Of a DNA stretch of 64,000 nucleotides, positions 1 to 11,901 are shown piece by piece. The notes below the pieces were generated by a model that was not told where the DNA came from, did not search any database, and saw only the letters and a program-made list of their open reading frames with translations. Each line of letters opens with the position of its first letter. The first letter of the stretch is position 1. The translations under genes and the position numbers were made by a program. Source of the stretch: Thalassotalea sp. G2M2-11 (GTDB lineage: Bacteria > Pseudomonadota > Gammaproteobacteria > Enterobacterales > Alteromonadaceae); NCBI RefSeq assembly GCF_017168195.1, contig NZ_JADNYL010000001.1:372001-436000 (forward strand), in the 5' to 3' direction.

Positions 1-2468
1 CGTTATCAGAAGTGACGCATAAACGTCGAATCTCTGCATTAGGTCCAGGTGGTTTAACACGTGAACGTGCAGGTTTTGAAGTACGTGACGTACATCCAAC
101 TCACTATGGTCGTGTTTGTCCTATCGAAACACCTGAAGGTCCAAACATTGGTTTGATCAACTCGCTGTCATGTTATGCGCGTACTAACGACTTTGGTTTC
201 TTAGAAACGCCTTATCGCCGTATTGTTGATGGGCAAGTTACAGATGAAGTTGATTACTTATCAGCGATTGAAGAAGGTAACTATGTTATCGCTCAAACCA
301 ACGCTGAGGTGGATGAAAACGGTAAGCTTGTTGATGGTCTAGTACCATGTCGTCACAAAAATGAATTTACCTTGATGTCGGCTGAACAAGTTCAATATAT
401 GGATGTTTCACCACAGCAAATCGTTTCAGTTGCTGCCTCATTGATCCCATTCTTAGAACACGATGATGCTAACCGTGCCTTGATGGGCTCGAACATGCAA
501 CGTCAAGCGGTACCAACGTTAAAAGTGGATAAGCCTCTTGTTGGTACGGGTATGGAGAAAATCGTAGCGGTAGACTCTGGTGTAACAGCGGTTGCTAAAC
601 GTGGCGGTGTTGTTGATTACGTTGATGCCTCACGTATCGTTGTTAAAGTGAATGAAGATGAAATGGTTGCTGGTGAAGCAGGTATTGATATCTACAACTT
701 AAACAAATACACACGTTCAAACCAAAACACGTGTATCAATCAGCGTCCAACTTGTCGTTTAGGCGAACCAGTCGTTCGTGGTGATGTGTTAGCCGATGGC
801 CCATCAACTGATATGGGTGAATTAGCTCTTGGTCAAAATATGCGTATCGCATTTATGCCGTGGAATGGTTACAACTTTGAGGATTCAATGTTGTTATCTG
901 AGCGTGTTGCCCAAGAAGATCGCTTTACTACTATTCATATCCAAGAATTAAGCTGTATTGCACGTGATACTAAATTAGGTTCTGAAGAAATTACTTCAGA
1001 TATCCCGAATGTTGGTGAATCTGCATTATCTAAATTGGATGAATCTGGTGTTGTATACATCGGTGCCGAAGTAAATGGTGGCGATATCTTAGTTGGTAAA
1101 GTGACGCCTAAGGGTGAAACACAACTAACACCAGAAGAAAAACTTCTACGTGCTATTTTTGGTGAAAAAGCCGCAGATGTGAAAGACAGCTCTTTACGTG
1201 TGCCTAACTCTGTTTCTGGTACGATTATCGATGTACAAATCTTCACCCGTGATGGTGTCGAGAAAGATAAGCGTGCTTTAGAAATTGAAGAGATGCAGCT
1301 TAAAGAAGTGAAGAAAGATTTAGGCGATGAATTCTCTATCTTAGAAGATGGTATTTACGCCCGAGCTAAAAAGCTTCTTCTTTCAGCTGGCTTAAATGAT
1401 GCCGAGCTAAATAGCATGTCTCGTGATAAGTGGTTAGTACAAAACTTATCTAACGAAGATCAACAAGCTGAGTTAGAACAAATTGCTGAACAATACGACA
1501 ATATTAAAGCTGATTTTGATAAGAAATATGAAATCAAGCGTCGTAAGATCACTCAAGGTGATGATTTAGCTCCAGGCGTGTTGAAAATTGTTAAGGTTTA
1601 CTTAGCCGTTAAACGTCGTATTCAACCTGGTGATAAGATGGCGGGTCGTCATGGTAACAAAGGTGTTATCTCGAACGTTGTACCAGTGGAAGATATGCCG
1701 TATGACGAAAACGGTGTGCCAGTTGATATCGTATTAAACCCGTTGGGTGTACCTTCGCGGATGAACATTGGTCAGATCCTTGAAACTCACTTGGGTATGG
1801 CGGCACGTGGTATTGGTGAAAAAATTAATCGTATGCTTGAAGAGCAACGAGAAATTACCAAGTTACGTGAGTTCTTAAAAGAGGTTTATACCTTAGGTGA
1901 TTCACGTCAAGAAGTTGATATTGATAGTTTCTCTGACGATGAAGTAATGCGCCTAGCCGGTAACCTACGTGCTGGTTTACCTATCGCTACGCCAGTATTT
2001 GATGGTGCCAGTGAAAAAGAAATTAAAGAGTTATTTAAGCTTGCTGACATGCCAGAAAGTGGACAGTTCACGTTAACTGATGGTCGTACAGGTCGCCAGT
2101 TTGAACGTCCAGTGACCGTTGGTTATATGTATATGTTGAAACTGAATCACTTAGTTGATGACAAGATGCATGCGCGTTCAACAGGTTCTTATAGCTTAGT
2201 AACACAGCAACCACTTGGCGGTAAAGCTCAGTTTGGTGGTCAGCGTTTCGGTGAGATGGAAGTATGGGCACTTGAAGCATACGGTGCTGCATATACCTTA
2301 CAAGAGATGCTTACTGTTAAGTCGGATGACGTCAATGGTCGTACTAAGATGTACAAAAACTTAGTCGATGGCGATCACCGCATGGAGCCGGGTATTCCAG
2401 AATCGTTCAATGTATTACTTAAAGAGATCCGCTCATTAGGTATTAACATTGAGTTAGATCAGGAATAA
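1..2468 (+). CDS. rpoB: RNA polymerase beta subunit, 5' truncated by window edge
   Basis: This is the C-terminal 60% of the beta subunit of core RNA polymerase. The frame is open from base 3, where the leucine equals E. coli Leu521, so the window opens inside rifampicin-resistance cluster I. The residues matching E. coli His526 (codon 18-20), Arg529, Ser531 and Leu533 are all the sensitive-type residues. Further on are the conserved [12 protein letters not shown] segment near the active centre and a C-terminus [11 protein letters not shown], nearly identical to E. coli. The gene ends 88 nt before rpoC and is surely cotranscribed with it. The first GTG at base 12 is internal, not a start. Identity is certain. 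Confidence 0.98.
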   Translation, partial: LSEVTHKRRISALGPGGLTRERAGFEVRDVHPTHYGRVCPIETPEGPNIGLINSLSCYARTNDFGFLETPYRRIVDGQVTDEVDYLSAIEEGNYVIAQTNAEVDENGKLVDGLVPCRHKNEFTLMSAEQVQYMDVSPQQIVSVAASLIPFLEHDDANRALMGSNMQRQAVPTLKVDKPLVGTGMEKIVAVDSGVTAVAKRGGVVDYVDASRIVVKVNEDEMVAGEAGIDIYNLNKYTRSNQNTCINQRPTCRLGEPVVRGDVLADGPSTDMGELALGQNMRIAFMPWNGYNFEDSMLLSERVAQEDRFTTIHIQELSCIARDTKLGSEEITSDIPNVGESALSKLDESGVVYIGAEVNGGDILVGKVTPKGETQLTPEEKLLRAIFGEKAADVKDSSLRVPNSVSGTIIDVQIFTRDGVEKDKRALEIEEMQLKEVKKDLGDEFSILEDGIYARAKKLLLSAGLNDAELNSMSRDKWLVQNLSNEDQQAELEQIAEQYDNIKADFDKKYEIKRRKITQGDDLAPGVLKIVKVYLAVKRRIQPGDKMAGRHGNKGVISNVVPVEDMPYDENGVPVDIVLNPLGVPSRMNIGQILETHLGMAARGIGEKINRMLEEQREITKLREFLKEVYTLGDSRQEVDIDSFSDDEVMRLAGNLRAGLPIATPVFDGASEKEIKELFKLADMPESGQFTLTDGRTGRQFERPVTVGYMYMLKLNHLVDDKMHARSTGSYSLVTQQPLGGKAQFGGQRFGEMEVWALEAYGAAYTLQEMLTVKSDDVNGRTKMYKNLVDGDHRMEPGIPESFNVLLKEIRSLGINIELDQE

Positions 2469-2501
2469 GCAAAGGCTTCGTCGCTGAACGTATCAGTACA
2501 T

Positions 2502-2528
2502 GGAGAAGTGCATTATTTGCACTTCTCC
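2502..2528 (+). promoter_or_regulatory. 11-bp hairpin in the rpoB-rpoC gap
   Basis: GGAGAAGTGCA (2502-2512) and TGCACTTCTCC (2518-2528) form a perfect 11-bp stem around a TTATT loop. No T-run follows, so it is not a classical terminator. It sits about 29 nt before the rpoC start. An RNase processing site or a translation-modulating structure is possible. The role is inferred; the structure is read directly. Confidence 0.5.
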
Positions 2529-2556
2529 CAAGGTTAACTCCGACAGGAGACAGAGT

Positions 2557-5500
2557 GTGAAAGATTTACTTAAGTTTCTTAAGCAACAAAATCAAACAGA
2601 AGAATTCGATGGTATTCGTATCGGATTAGCATCATCAGACATGGTTCGTTCATGGTCTTTTGGTGAGGTTAAAAAACCTGAAACAATTAACTATCGTACC
2701 TTTAAGCCGGAACGCGATGGTTTATTCTGTGCACGTATTTTTGGTCCAGTTAAAGATTACGAATGTCTTTGTGGTAAATACAAGCGCTTAAAACACCGTG
2801 GTGTGATTTGTGAAAAATGTGGTGTTGAAGTTACATTAACTAAAGTACGTCGTGAACGTATGGGGCACATTGAGCTGGCAAGCCCAGTGGCACATATTTG
2901 GTTCTTAAAATCATTACCATCTCGTATAGGTCTTTTATTAGATATGACCTTGCGTGATATTGAACGTGTACTTTATTTTGAATCATATGTTGTTACCGAG
3001 CCAGGTATGACAACATTAGAGCGTAGCCAAATCTTAACCGAAGAAGAATATCTTGATGCTTTAGAAGAGCATGGTGATGAATTTGATGCGTTAATGGGTG
3101 CAGAAGCGGTATTAGCATTATTACAGCAAATTGATTTAGAAGCTGAAGTTGCGCAAATGCGTGAAGAACTACCTGAAATTGGTAGTGAAACTAAGCGTAA
3201 GAAAATCACGAAACGTTTAAAATTGATGGAAGCATTCGCCCAATCAGGAAATAGCCCTGAATGGATGATCATGTCAGTATTACCGATTCTTCCGCCAGAC
3301 TTGCGTCCATTAGTACCGCTTGATGGTGGTCGTTTTGCAACGTCTGATTTGAACGATTTATATCGTCGTGTGATTAACCGTAACAACCGTTTGAAGCGTT
3401 TATTAGAGCTAGTTGCTCCTGATATTATCGTGCGTAACGAAAAACGTATGTTACAAGAGTCAGTTGATGCCTTATTAGATAACGGTCGTCGTGGTCGTGC
3501 CATTACAGGTTCTAACAAGCGTCCTCTGAAATCACTTGCAGACATGATCAAAGGTAAGCAAGGTCGTTTCCGTCAAAACTTACTTGGTAAGCGTGTTGAC
3601 TATTCAGGCCGTTCAGTAATCACGGTTGGCCCAACGCTACGATTACATCAGTGTGGTCTTCCGAAGAAGATGGCACTTGAGCTATTCAAACCTTTTATCT
3701 ACGGTAAATTAGAAGCTCGTGGCTTAGCTACAACGATCAAAGCGGCTAAAAAATTAGTAGAACGTGAAGGCGCAGAAGTATGGGATGTATTAGACGAAGT
3801 TATTCGTGAACATCCAGTCATGCTTAACCGTGCTCCGACACTTCACCGTTTAGGTATCCAGGCGTTTGAACCGGTACTTATTGAAGGTAAAGCAATTCAT
3901 TTGCATCCTCTCGTTTGTGCGGCGTATAACGCTGACTTCGATGGTGACCAAATGGCGGTACACGTACCATTGACATTAGAAGCTCAGCTTGAAGCTCGTT
4001 CATTAATGATGTCAACCAACAACGTGTTATCTCCGGCGAACGGTGATCCGATTATCGTACCTTCACAAGATGTTGTATTAGGTCTTTACTACTTAACGCG
4101 TGATCGTGTTAATGGCTTAGGTGAAGGTATGGTGTTTGCTGATACCAAAGAAGCTGAAAAAGCTTACCGTACCGGCGTTGCAGAGTTACATGCGAGAGTA
4201 AAAATTCGTATCACTGAGCATCTGCGTAACGATGAAGGTGAATTAGTTGAACATACAAATCTGCGTGATACCACGGTGGGCCGTGCTATCTTATGGCAAG
4301 TATGTCCGAAAGGATTACCTTATGAGCTTATTGATCAACCGTTAGGTAAAAAGCCAATTTCTCGTTTGATTAACCATGCTTATCGTAACCTTGGTTTGAA
4401 AGATACCGTTATTTTTGCTGACCACATTATGTATACAGGTTTCCATTATGCGATGGTTGCCGGTGCATCAGTTGGTATTGATGATATGGTTATTCCTGAT
4501 GAAAAATACACTATCATCAACGGCGCGGAAGAAGAAGTAGCAGAAATTCAAACCCAGTTTGAGCAAGGTCTTGTAACGGCTGGTGAGAAATACAATAAAG
4601 TTATCGATATTTGGTCATCTGCGAACGAAAAAGTGTCGAAAGCGATGATGGACAACTTATCAAAAGAAACTGTTATCAATCGTGATGGTGAGCCTGAAGA
4701 GCAAGATTCATTTAACTCTATCTATATGATGGCTGACTCGGGTGCTCGTGGTAGTGCTGCTCAGATCCGACAGTTAGCAGGTATGCGTGGCTTGATGGCA
4801 AAACCGGATGGTTCAATCATCGAAACTCCGATCACCGCGAACTTCCGTGAAGGTTTGAACGTACTACAATACTTCATCTCAACTCACGGTGCGCGTAAAG
4901 GTTTGGCTGATACGGCATTGAAAACAGCTAACTCTGGTTACTTAACACGTCGGTTAGTGGATGTAGCACAAGATTTAGTGGTAACTGAGCCTGATTGTGG
5001 TACAGAGGAAGGTTTATTAATGACTCCACTTATTGAAGGTGGTGATGTTGTTGAACCGTTAAGAGAACGTGTACTTGGTCGTGTTGTCTGTGAAGACGTA
5101 ATGATTCCTGGTACTGAAGAAGTATTACTTCCTCGTAACACACTGATTGATGAAAAATTATGTGATACGTTAGAAGAACACTCAGTGGATCAAGTAAAAG
5201 TTCGTTCGATCATTACTTGTTCAACTGACTTTGGTATTTGTGCACAATGTTATGGTCGTGACTTGGCTCGTGGTCATTTGATTAACCAAGGTGAAGCCAT
5301 TGGGGTTGTCGCAGCACAATCAATCGGTGAACCTGGTACTCAGTTAACCATGCGTACCTTCCACATTGGTGGTGCGGCTTCGCGTGCTTCAGCAGAGAAC
5401 AGTGTACAAGTTAAAAATAACGGTACGTTAAAACTGCAAAATGCGAAGTTTGTTACTAACTCTGAAAATCAATTAGTGATCACTTCTCGTTCTTCCGAGC

Positions 5501-6789
5501 TAACTGTTATTGATGAGTTAGGTCGTGAAAAAGAACGTTATAAAGTACCATATGGTGCAGTGCTTTCTAAGAAAGATGGTGAAGATATCAAGTCTGGCGA
5601 TGTAATTGCTAATTGGGATCCTCATACGCATCCAATCATCACGGAAGTAGCAGGTAAAGTTCAATTTGTTGATCTTGTTGATGGTGTGACAGTTGTTCGT
5701 CAAACGGATGAACTTACTGGTTTATCTAGCTTAGTTATTACTGAAGCTGGTCAGCGTAATGCTGCTGGTAAAGAAATGCGCCCAATGGTTAAACTGATTG
5801 ACGCTAAAGGTAATGATGTGATGATTGCTGGTACTGATATTCCAGCACAATACTACTTACCGGGTAATGCAATTGTTAACCTTGAAGATGGTAATGAAGT
5901 AAATATCGGTGATGCGTTAGCACGTATTCCACAAGAGTCATCGAAAACTCGCGATATTACTGGTGGTCTACCACGTGTTGCTGACTTATTTGAAGCGCGT
6001 AAACCTAAGCTACCAGCTATCTTAGCTGAGAAGACCGGTATCATCGGCTTTGGTAAGGAAACTAAAGGTAAAGTACGTCTTCTAATTACGCAGCCAGATG
6101 GTGAAGTATACGAAGAGATGATCCCTAAAACACGTCAATTAAACGTGTTTGAAGGTGAATCAGTACAAAAAGGTGAAGTCATTGCCGATGGCCCAGAGTC
6201 ACCGCATGATATCCTACGTTTACGTGGTGTAGCACCAGTTGCGAACTACATTGTTAACGAAGTTCAAGAAGTTTACCGCTTACAAGGTGTTAAGATTAAC
6301 GATAAACACATCGAAGTTATCGTACGTCAGATGATCCGTAAGTGTGAGATCCTTGATGCGGGTGATTCAGAATTCCTAAAAGGTGAACAAGTAGAAGTGG
6401 CGCGCGTAAATATCGCAAACCGTGAACTTGAAGCAGCAGGCAAAAAACCCGCAGAATATGAAATGCAAATGATGGGTATTACCAAAGCATCACTTGCGAC
6501 AGAATCATTCATTTCAGCTGCATCTTTCCAAGAAACAACACGTGTACTTACTGAAGCTGCTGTTGGCGGTAAAGTGGATACCTTACGTGGCTTGAAAGAA
6601 AACGTTATTGTTGGTCGCTTGATCCCAGCTGGTACTGGTTATGCGTATCACCAAGAGCGTGCGAAAAATCGTGCCGCTGAAGTTGAAGAAGAAGTAACAG
6701 TATCTGCAGACGAAGCAGCTCAAGCATTAACTGATGCTTTAAATGCTGATTTGAACGCTGAACCAGGTGGATCTTCAACGGATATGTAA
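2557..6789 (+). CDS. rpoC: RNA polymerase beta' subunit
   Basis: Catalytic beta' subunit of core RNA polymerase, about 1410 aa, close to the E. coli length of 1407. The frame is open further upstream, but the family N-terminus (M/V)KDLLKFLK begins at the GTG at 2557, which has GGAGA 6 nt upstream. Visible landmarks are the N-terminal zinc site (CLCGKY...CEKC), the NADFDGD catalytic Mg motif, the second zinc site (ICAQCYG) and the trigger-loop TMRTFHIGG. The C-terminus carries a short acidic and alanine-rich tail. It follows rpoB in the same operon and ends at a terminator (6857-6910). Confidence 0.98.
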   Translation: MKDLLKFLKQQNQTEEFDGIRIGLASSDMVRSWSFGEVKKPETINYRTFKPERDGLFCARIFGPVKDYECLCGKYKRLKHRGVICEKCGVEVTLTKVRRERMGHIELASPVAHIWFLKSLPSRIGLLLDMTLRDIERVLYFESYVVTEPGMTTLERSQILTEEEYLDALEEHGDEFDALMGAEAVLALLQQIDLEAEVAQMREELPEIGSETKRKKITKRLKLMEAFAQSGNSPEWMIMSVLPILPPDLRPLVPLDGGRFATSDLNDLYRRVINRNNRLKRLLELVAPDIIVRNEKRMLQESVDALLDNGRRGRAITGSNKRPLKSLADMIKGKQGRFRQNLLGKRVDYSGRSVITVGPTLRLHQCGLPKKMALELFKPFIYGKLEARGLATTIKAAKKLVEREGAEVWDVLDEVIREHPVMLNRAPTLHRLGIQAFEPVLIEGKAIHLHPLVCAAYNADFDGDQMAVHVPLTLEAQLEARSLMMSTNNVLSPANGDPIIVPSQDVVLGLYYLTRDRVNGLGEGMVFADTKEAEKAYRTGVAELHARVKIRITEHLRNDEGELVEHTNLRDTTVGRAILWQVCPKGLPYELIDQPLGKKPISRLINHAYRNLGLKDTVIFADHIMYTGFHYAMVAGASVGIDDMVIPDEKYTIINGAEEEVAEIQTQFEQGLVTAGEKYNKVIDIWSSANEKVSKAMMDNLSKETVINRDGEPEEQDSFNSIYMMADSGARGSAAQIRQLAGMRGLMAKPDGSIIETPITANFREGLNVLQYFISTHGARKGLADTALKTANSGYLTRRLVDVAQDLVVTEPDCGTEEGLLMTPLIEGGDVVEPLRERVLGRVVCEDVMIPGTEEVLLPRNTLIDEKLCDTLEEHSVDQVKVRSIITCSTDFGICAQCYGRDLARGHLINQGEAIGVVAAQSIGEPGTQLTMRTFHIGGAASRASAENSVQVKNNGTLKLQNAKFVTNSENQLVITSRSSELTVIDELGREKERYKVPYGAVLSKKDGEDIKSGDVIANWDPHTHPIITEVAGKVQFVDLVDGVTVVRQTDELTGLSSLVITEAGQRNAAGKEMRPMVKLIDAKGNDVMIAGTDIPAQYYLPGNAIVNLEDGNEVNIGDALARIPQESSKTRDITGGLPRVADLFEARKPKLPAILAEKTGIIGFGKETKGKVRLLITQPDGEVYEEMIPKTRQLNVFEGESVQKGEVIADGPESPHDILRLRGVAPVANYIVNEVQEVYRLQGVKINDKHIEVIVRQMIRKCEILDAGDSEFLKGEQVEVARVNIANRELEAAGKKPAEYEMQMMGITKASLATESFISAASFQETTRVLTEAAVGGKVDTLRGLKENVIVGRLIPAGTGYAYHQERAKNRAAEVEEEVTVSADEAAQALTDALNADLNAEPGGSSTDM

Positions 6790-6841
6790 AAAATCGTCAA
6801 ATTAACCTGTTAATCTTGACTAAAGCTTGACAGGTTAAAGC

Positions 6842-6871
6842 TTGACCATTAGAATTCCGCGACCTTATATT
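6842..6871 (+). promoter_or_regulatory. Predicted str operon promoter
   Basis: TTGACC (6842-6847) and TATATT (6866-6871) are separated by 18 nt, a good sigma70-type match about 115 nt before rpsL. The -10 box lies inside the 29-nt loop of the rpoC terminator, so transcripts starting here carry only the 3' arm of that hairpin and should not terminate at it. Two more TTGAC repeats lie just upstream (around 6817-6830). Confidence 0.6.
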
Positions 6872-6910
6872 CTGTACCTTGTGTACTCTGAATAAAAGGT
6901 CGCGGTTTTT
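6857..6910 (+). terminator. rpoBC operon terminator
   Basis: CCGCGACCTT (6857-6866) pairs with AAGGTCGCGG (6896-6905), a perfect 10-bp GC-rich stem, followed directly by TTTTT. The loop is long (29 nt) and holds the -10 element of the next promoter. It is expected to end rpoBC transcription. Confidence 0.75.
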
Positions 6911-6986
6911 CACGTTTATAAGCGGGTAAATTTGGCAAACTTAGTCATGAAAATTTACCCAATGTTTTAATTAATCAGGAGCTATA

Positions 6987-7361
6987 ATGGCAACTATTAA
7001 CCAATTGGTACGTAAACCACGTGTCAGACAGGTTCAAAAAAGTAACGTTCCAGCGTTACAAGCTTGTCCGCAACGTCGTGGCGTATGTACTCGTGTGTAT
7101 ACTACTACACCTAAAAAACCTAACTCAGCACTACGTAAAGTTGCTCGTGTTCGTTTAACTAACGGTTACGAAGTAACTTCATACATCGGTGGTGAAGGTC
7201 ACAACTTACAAGAGCATAGCGTAATCTTAATCCGTGGTGGTCGTGTTAAAGACTTACCTGGTGTACGTTATCATACGGTTCGTGGCGCACTTGACTGTTC
7301 AGGTGTTAACGATCGTAGACAAGGCCGTTCTAAATACGGTGCGAAGCGCCCTAAATCTTAA
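6987..7361 (+). CDS. rpsL: 30S ribosomal protein S12
   Basis: S12 of the decoding centre, 124 aa, exactly the E. coli length. The KKPNSAL and GRVKDLPG loops that contact the A site are intact. The lysines at the streptomycin-resistance positions (mature 42 and 87) are the sensitive type, and the aspartate of KDLPG is the usual methylthiolation site. The start has AGGAGC 7 nt upstream. It is the first gene of the str operon, followed 75 nt later by rpsG. In E. coli that gap is where S7 represses translation; I could not confirm the S7 fold here. Confidence 0.98.
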   Translation: MATINQLVRKPRVRQVQKSNVPALQACPQRRGVCTRVYTTTPKKPNSALRKVARVRLTNGYEVTSYIGGEGHNLQEHSVILIRGGRVKDLPGVRYHTVRGALDCSGVNDRRQGRSKYGAKRPKS

Positions 7362-7397
7362 CGGTTTCCGTGAAGTAAGGCCAAATTAACTAATTAA

Positions 7398-7910
<513 letters not shown>

Positions 7911-7933
7911 TCACGATAGTAATAAGTTAGATA

Positions 7934-8030
7934 GCGTGGTTACCGGTAAAACGGTGACTACGCTTTTCTACTCTATAGCGTTAACAATCAAGCTATAGTC
8001 AAATAGCTTTAGGCTAAAACTATTTGACTA
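7934..8030 (+). promoter_or_regulatory. Hairpins between rpsG and fusA
   Basis: Three inverted repeats fill the 147-nt gap. The first is 7934-7945 with 7952-7963, 12 bp including two G-U pairs, followed by TTTT, so it resembles a weak terminator or attenuator. The second is CTATAGC (7973-7979) with GCTATAG (7992-7998). The third is TAGTCAAATAG (7996-8006) with CTATTTGACTA (8020-8030), 11 bp, ending 27 nt before fusA. The second and third overlap by 3 nt and could compete. Structures are read directly; regulation of fusA relative to rpsLG is inferred. Confidence 0.5.
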
Positions 8031-8057
8031 TAACTTTACTGTACAAAGGAAAATTGA

Positions 8058-10169
8058 GTGGCTCGTATAACACCTATTGAGCGTTATCGAAATATTGGCA
8101 TTTGCGCACACGTCGATGCTGGTAAAACGACAACAACTGAACGTGTTTTATTTTACACAGGTCTTTCCCATAAAATTGGTGAAGTGCATGATGGCGCGGC
8201 AACCATGGACTGGATGGAACAAGAGCAAGAGCGAGGAATTACTATTACCTCTGCGGCAACCACTTGTTTCTGGAAAGGAATGGATGCTCAATTTGACGAT
8301 CACAGAATCAATATCATCGACACCCCAGGGCACGTTGATTTTACTATTGAAGTAGAGCGTTCATTACGCGTACTTGATGGTGCAGTACTAGTGCTTTGTG
8401 CATCGAGTGGTGTGCAACCGCAAACAGAAACTGTTTGGCGCCAAATGGAAAAATATTCTGTCCCTCGTATGGTTTTCATTAATAAAATGGATCGTGCAGG
8501 TGCGAGTTTTTTAAATGTCGTCGAGCAGATGAAAGATCGCTTAGGTGCTAATGCCGTACCTATTCAATTAGCGATTGGTGCTGAAGAAGAATTTACAGGC
8601 GTTGTCGATCTGATCAAAATGAAAGCTATCAACTGGAATGAAGCTGATCAAGGGATGACGTTTAGCTACGAAGAAATACCTGCTGATATGCAAGAGCTTG
8701 CTGAAGAATGGCGGGAAAATCTGATATCAGAAGCGGCTGAAGCTAACGATGAACTGATGGAAAAGTACCTTGAAGAAGGTGACTTATCCGAACAAGAAAT
8801 CAAATTAGCATTACGTCAACGTACGTTAAAAAATGAAATAATTTTATGTACTTGTGGCTCTGCGTTTAAGAACAAAGGGGTACAGGCTGTATTAGATTGT
8901 GTTGTTGAATATATGCCATCGCCAACAGAAGTTGAAGCGATTCGTGGCATCAATAATGACAAAGCCGAAACAGAAGGTGTACGTGAAGCTGATGATAATG
9001 CGCCATTTGCTGCGTTAGCGTTTAAAATTGCTACGGACCCATTTGTAGGGACATTAACCTTCTTCCGAGTCTATTCCGGTGTGGTGAAGACAGGGGATTC
9101 TGTTTTCAACCCTGTGAAAGGTAAGAAAGAACGTTTTGGTCGTATTGTGCAGATGCACTCAAATGATCGCCAAGAAATCAAAGAAGTACACGCAGGTGAT
9201 ATAGCTGCGGCAATCGGTTTGAAAGATGTGACCACAGGAGACACCCTATGTGATCCAAATCATGTGATCACCTTAGAACGCATGGAGTTTCCTGAGCCAG
9301 TAATTTCTGTGGCTGTTGAACCGAGAACAAAAGCCGATCAGGAAAAAATGGCGATCGCATTATCGAAATTAGCGGCAGAAGATCCGTCATTCCGCGTTGA
9401 AACAGACGAAGAAACAGGGCAAACCATTATTTCAGGTATGGGTGAACTGCATCTAGATATTATCGTTGATCGCATGAAACGCGAATTTAGCGTTGATTGT
9501 AATGTTGGTAATCCTCAGGTTTCTTATCGTGAAACCATTCGTTCTTCTGTTGAAGTAGAAGGTAAATTTGTTCGTCAATCAGGCGGTCGTGGTCAATATG
9601 GTCATGTCTGGTTGAAACTAGAACCACTTGAAGGCGAAGGTTTTGAATTCGTCAATGAAATTGTTGGTGGAGTGGTTCCTAAAGAATATATTCCAGCAGT
9701 TGAAAAAGGTTGTCGTGAGCAAATGGATTCCGGTGTGTTAGCGGGCTTTCCATTGCTTGGTGTTAAGGTGACACTATATGATGGCTCTTTCCATGATGTC
9801 GATTCTAATGAAATGGCATTTAAGGTTGCTGCTTCTATTGGCTTTAAACAAGGGGCTATGGACGCTAAACCCGCATTGTTAGAGCCTATGATGAAAGTTG
9901 AAGTGACGACACCTGAAGAGAATATGGGTGATGTTGTTGGTGATTTAAATCGTCGCCGTGGCATTATCGATGGTATGGATGAAGGCCCTGCTGGTTTAAA
10001 AGTAGTTAATGCCTTAGTGCCGCTTGCAGAGATGTTTGGTTACGCAACAGATTTACGAAGTGCGACCCAAGGACGAGCGTCATATTCAATGGAATTTCAG
10101 CAGTATAATGAAGCGCCAAAAGCGGTTGCTAATGCTGTGATAGAAGGCCGTGGTGGTTCAGTTATTTAA
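8058..10169 (+). CDS. fusA: Elongation factor G (main copy)
   Basis: Translocase GTPase that moves tRNAs and mRNA after peptide bond formation, 703 aa. The G1 loop AHVDAGKTT, the switch II motif DTPGHVDF and the NKMD base-specificity motif are in the N-terminal G domain, and domains II-V follow at normal length. The start is GTG with AAAGGA 7 nt upstream, giving the family N-terminus [15 protein letters not shown]. It lies in the str operon between rpsG and tuf, the standard place for the housekeeping copy. A divergent second EF-G is encoded at 16134-18221 on the other strand. Confidence 0.97.
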   Translation: MARITPIERYRNIGICAHVDAGKTTTTERVLFYTGLSHKIGEVHDGAATMDWMEQEQERGITITSAATTCFWKGMDAQFDDHRINIIDTPGHVDFTIEVERSLRVLDGAVLVLCASSGVQPQTETVWRQMEKYSVPRMVFINKMDRAGASFLNVVEQMKDRLGANAVPIQLAIGAEEEFTGVVDLIKMKAINWNEADQGMTFSYEEIPADMQELAEEWRENLISEAAEANDELMEKYLEEGDLSEQEIKLALRQRTLKNEIILCTCGSAFKNKGVQAVLDCVVEYMPSPTEVEAIRGINNDKAETEGVREADDNAPFAALAFKIATDPFVGTLTFFRVYSGVVKTGDSVFNPVKGKKERFGRIVQMHSNDRQEIKEVHAGDIAAAIGLKDVTTGDTLCDPNHVITLERMEFPEPVISVAVEPRTKADQEKMAIALSKLAAEDPSFRVETDEETGQTIISGMGELHLDIIVDRMKREFSVDCNVGNPQVSYRETIRSSVEVEGKFVRQSGGRGQYGHVWLKLEPLEGEGFEFVNEIVGGVVPKEYIPAVEKGCREQMDSGVLAGFPLLGVKVTLYDGSFHDVDSNEMAFKVAASIGFKQGAMDAKPALLEPMMKVEVTTPEENMGDVVGDLNRRRGIIDGMDEGPAGLKVVNALVPLAEMFGYATDLRSATQGRASYSMEFQQYNEAPKAVANAVIEGRGGSVI

Positions 10170-10227
10170 TTAACACCATGAGGCTGAATATTTTGAGTTA
10201 ATGCTTGCTGTGTTGATTCAATAATAA

Positions 10228-10248
10228 ACAAACTCCCAGTGAGTTTGT
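10228..10248 (+). other. Hairpin after fusA
   Basis: ACAAACTC (10228-10235) and GAGTTTGT (10241-10248) form a perfect 8-bp stem with a 5-nt loop 59 nt after the fusA stop. No T-run follows. It may mark a partial end or a processing point between fusA and the tuf promoter. Confidence 0.35.
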
Positions 10249-10275
10249 AATTAAGGCAAAAGCTGGAGGTAATTT

Positions 10276-10304
10276 TTGACAAGGCAAGCCGCCTTATCTA
10301 GAAT
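10276..10304 (+). promoter_or_regulatory. Strong promoter for tuf
   Basis: TTGACA (10276-10281), a 17-nt spacer and TAGAAT (10299-10304) match the sigma70 consensus at 11 of 12 positions. The start point would be near 10311, leaving an ~80-nt leader with a small CTCTC/GAGAG hairpin (10332-10344). tuf can therefore be transcribed independently of rpsL-rpsG-fusA, fitting its need for higher expression. Confidence 0.75.
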
Positions 10305-10391
10305 TAACTGTTTAATTTTTTGTCTTTTTAACTCTCGCTGAGAGAAAATAATTTTTAATATTAATTAATATCTTTTTAAGGTAATTGAAAA

Positions 10392-11576
10392 ATGGCTAAA
10401 GAAAAATTTGAACGTTCGAAACCGCACGTAAACGTAGGTACTATCGGACACGTTGACCACGGTAAAACTACGTTAACAGCTGCTATCTCTGCGGTATTAA
10501 CAAAAACTCACGGTGGTGATGTTCGTGATTTCGCACAAATCGATAACGCTCCAGAAGAGCGTGAGCGTGGTATTACAATCAATACCTCTCACATTGAGTA
10601 CGATACAGCAATCCGTCACTACGCACACGTAGACTGTCCAGGTCACGCCGATTACGTTAAAAACATGATCACAGGTGCGGCACAAATGGACGGTGCTATC
10701 TTAGTAGTAGCAGCGACAGACGGTCCAATGCCACAAACACGTGAGCACATCTTATTATCACGTCAGGTTGGTGTACCTTACATCATCGTATTCATGAACA
10801 AATGTGACATGGTAGATGACGAAGAGTTATTAGAATTAGTAGAAATGGAAGTACGTGAATTACTTTCAGAATACGAATTCCCAGGTGATGACTTACCAGT
10901 GATTCAAGGTTCAGCATTAGGTGCATTGAACGGCGAAGCACAATGGGAAGAGAAAATCATTGAATTAGCAGACCAATTAGATACATACATTCCAGAGCCA
11001 GAGCGTGCGATTGACGGTGCATTCATCATGCCGATTGAAGACGTATTCTCAATTTCAGGTCGTGGTACGGTTGTAACAGGTCGTGTTGAGCGTGGTATCA
11101 TCAAAGTAGGTGAAGAAGTAGAAATCGTTGGTATTCGTGAGACACAAAAGTCTACTTGTACAGGTGTAGAGATGTTCCGTAAGTTGCTTGACGAAGGTCG
11201 TGCAGGTGAGAACTGTGGTATTCTTTTACGTGGTCTTAAGCGTGAAGACGTAGAGCGTGGTCAAGTATTATGTGCACCAGGTTCAATTTCTCCTCACACT
11301 AAGTTTGAGTCAGAAGTTTACGTATTATCAAAAGATGAAGGTGGTCGTCATACACCATTCTTCAAAGGTTACCGTCCACAGTTCTACTTCCGTACAACTG
11401 ACATCACAGGTGCAGTAGAATTACCTGAAGGTGTAGAAATGGTAATGCCAGGCGACAACTTGAAGTTTGTTGTAGAGCTAATCAACCCAGTAGCGATGGA
11501 CGAAGGTTTACGCTTCGCTATCCGTGAAGGTGGTCGTACAGTAGGTGCTGGTGTTGTATCAAAAATCATCGACTAA
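10392..11576 (+). CDS. tuf: Elongation factor Tu
   Basis: GTPase that delivers aminoacyl-tRNA to the ribosome, 394 aa, as in other gammaproteobacteria. The P-loop GHVDHGKTT, the DCPGH switch II and the NKCD motif are all present, and the protein ends [10 protein letters not shown]. Codon use is strongly biased, as expected for a very abundant protein. It is the last gene of the str operon with its own promoter upstream. Its last codons and stop lie at the start of a 135-bp unit repeated three times downstream (11567-11977). A second tuf copy is usual in this group but is not in this window. Confidence 0.98.
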   Translation: MAKEKFERSKPHVNVGTIGHVDHGKTTLTAAISAVLTKTHGGDVRDFAQIDNAPEERERGITINTSHIEYDTAIRHYAHVDCPGHADYVKNMITGAAQMDGAILVVAATDGPMPQTREHILLSRQVGVPYIIVFMNKCDMVDDEELLELVEMEVRELLSEYEFPGDDLPVIQGSALGALNGEAQWEEKIIELADQLDTYIPEPERAIDGAFIMPIEDVFSISGRGTVVTGRVERGIIKVGEEVEIVGIRETQKSTCTGVEMFRKLLDEGRAGENCGILLRGLKREDVERGQVLCAPGSISPHTKFESEVYVLSKDEGGRHTPFFKGYRPQFYFRTTDITGAVELPEGVEMVMPGDNLKFVVELINPVAMDEGLRFAIREGGRTVGAGVVSKIID

Positions 11577-11607
11577 TTGATGATTAGATAGAATATCTAA
11601 ACTGATT

Positions 11608-11633
11608 AAGAAAGGCGCTTAGGCGTCTTTCTT
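11608..11633 (+). terminator. tuf terminator, repeat copy 1
   Basis: AAGAAAGGCGC, loop TTAG, then GCGTCTTTCTT form an 11-bp stem with one G-U pair. The T-rich 3' arm gives a short U-stretch. It lies 32 nt after the tuf stop. Confidence 0.75.
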
Positions 11634-11742
11634 GCTATCTGGCGGTAACAAAAAGAAGGTGATGCATGAGTTGGTGTTGTATCGCTGTACCTAAGAGATA
11701 GCATCGACTAATTGATGATTAGATAGAATATCTAAACTGATT

Positions 11743-11768
11743 AAGAAAGGCGCTTAGGCGCCTTTCTT
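11743..11768 (+). terminator. tuf terminator, repeat copy 2
   Basis: Same hairpin as copy 1, with a perfect 11-bp stem because the 3' arm here is GCGCCTTTCTT. It would catch polymerase that reads past the first copy. Confidence 0.65.
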
Positions 11769-11875
11769 GCTATCTGGGTAACAAAAAGAAGGTGATGCAT
11801 GAGTTGGTGTTGTATCGCTGTACCTAAGAGATAGCATCGACTAATTGATGGTTAGATAGAATATCTAAACTGATT

Positions 11876-11901
11876 AGGAAAGGCGCTTAGGCGCCTTTCT
11901 T
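11876..11901 (+). terminator. tuf terminator, repeat copy 3
   Basis: Third copy, 5' arm AGGAAAGGCGC and 3' arm GCGCCTTTCTT with one G-U pair. It is the last barrier before the convergent diguanylate cyclase gene. Confidence 0.65.

Noticed and set aside
2973-3551. 192-codon minus-strand frame inside rpoC
   Set aside because: Antisense shadow of a highly conserved gene with biased codons.
10170-10391. tRNA genes before tuf, as found before tufB in enterics
   Set aside because: No tRNA cloverleaf or conserved TTC-loop sequence is seen; the gap is promoter and leader.
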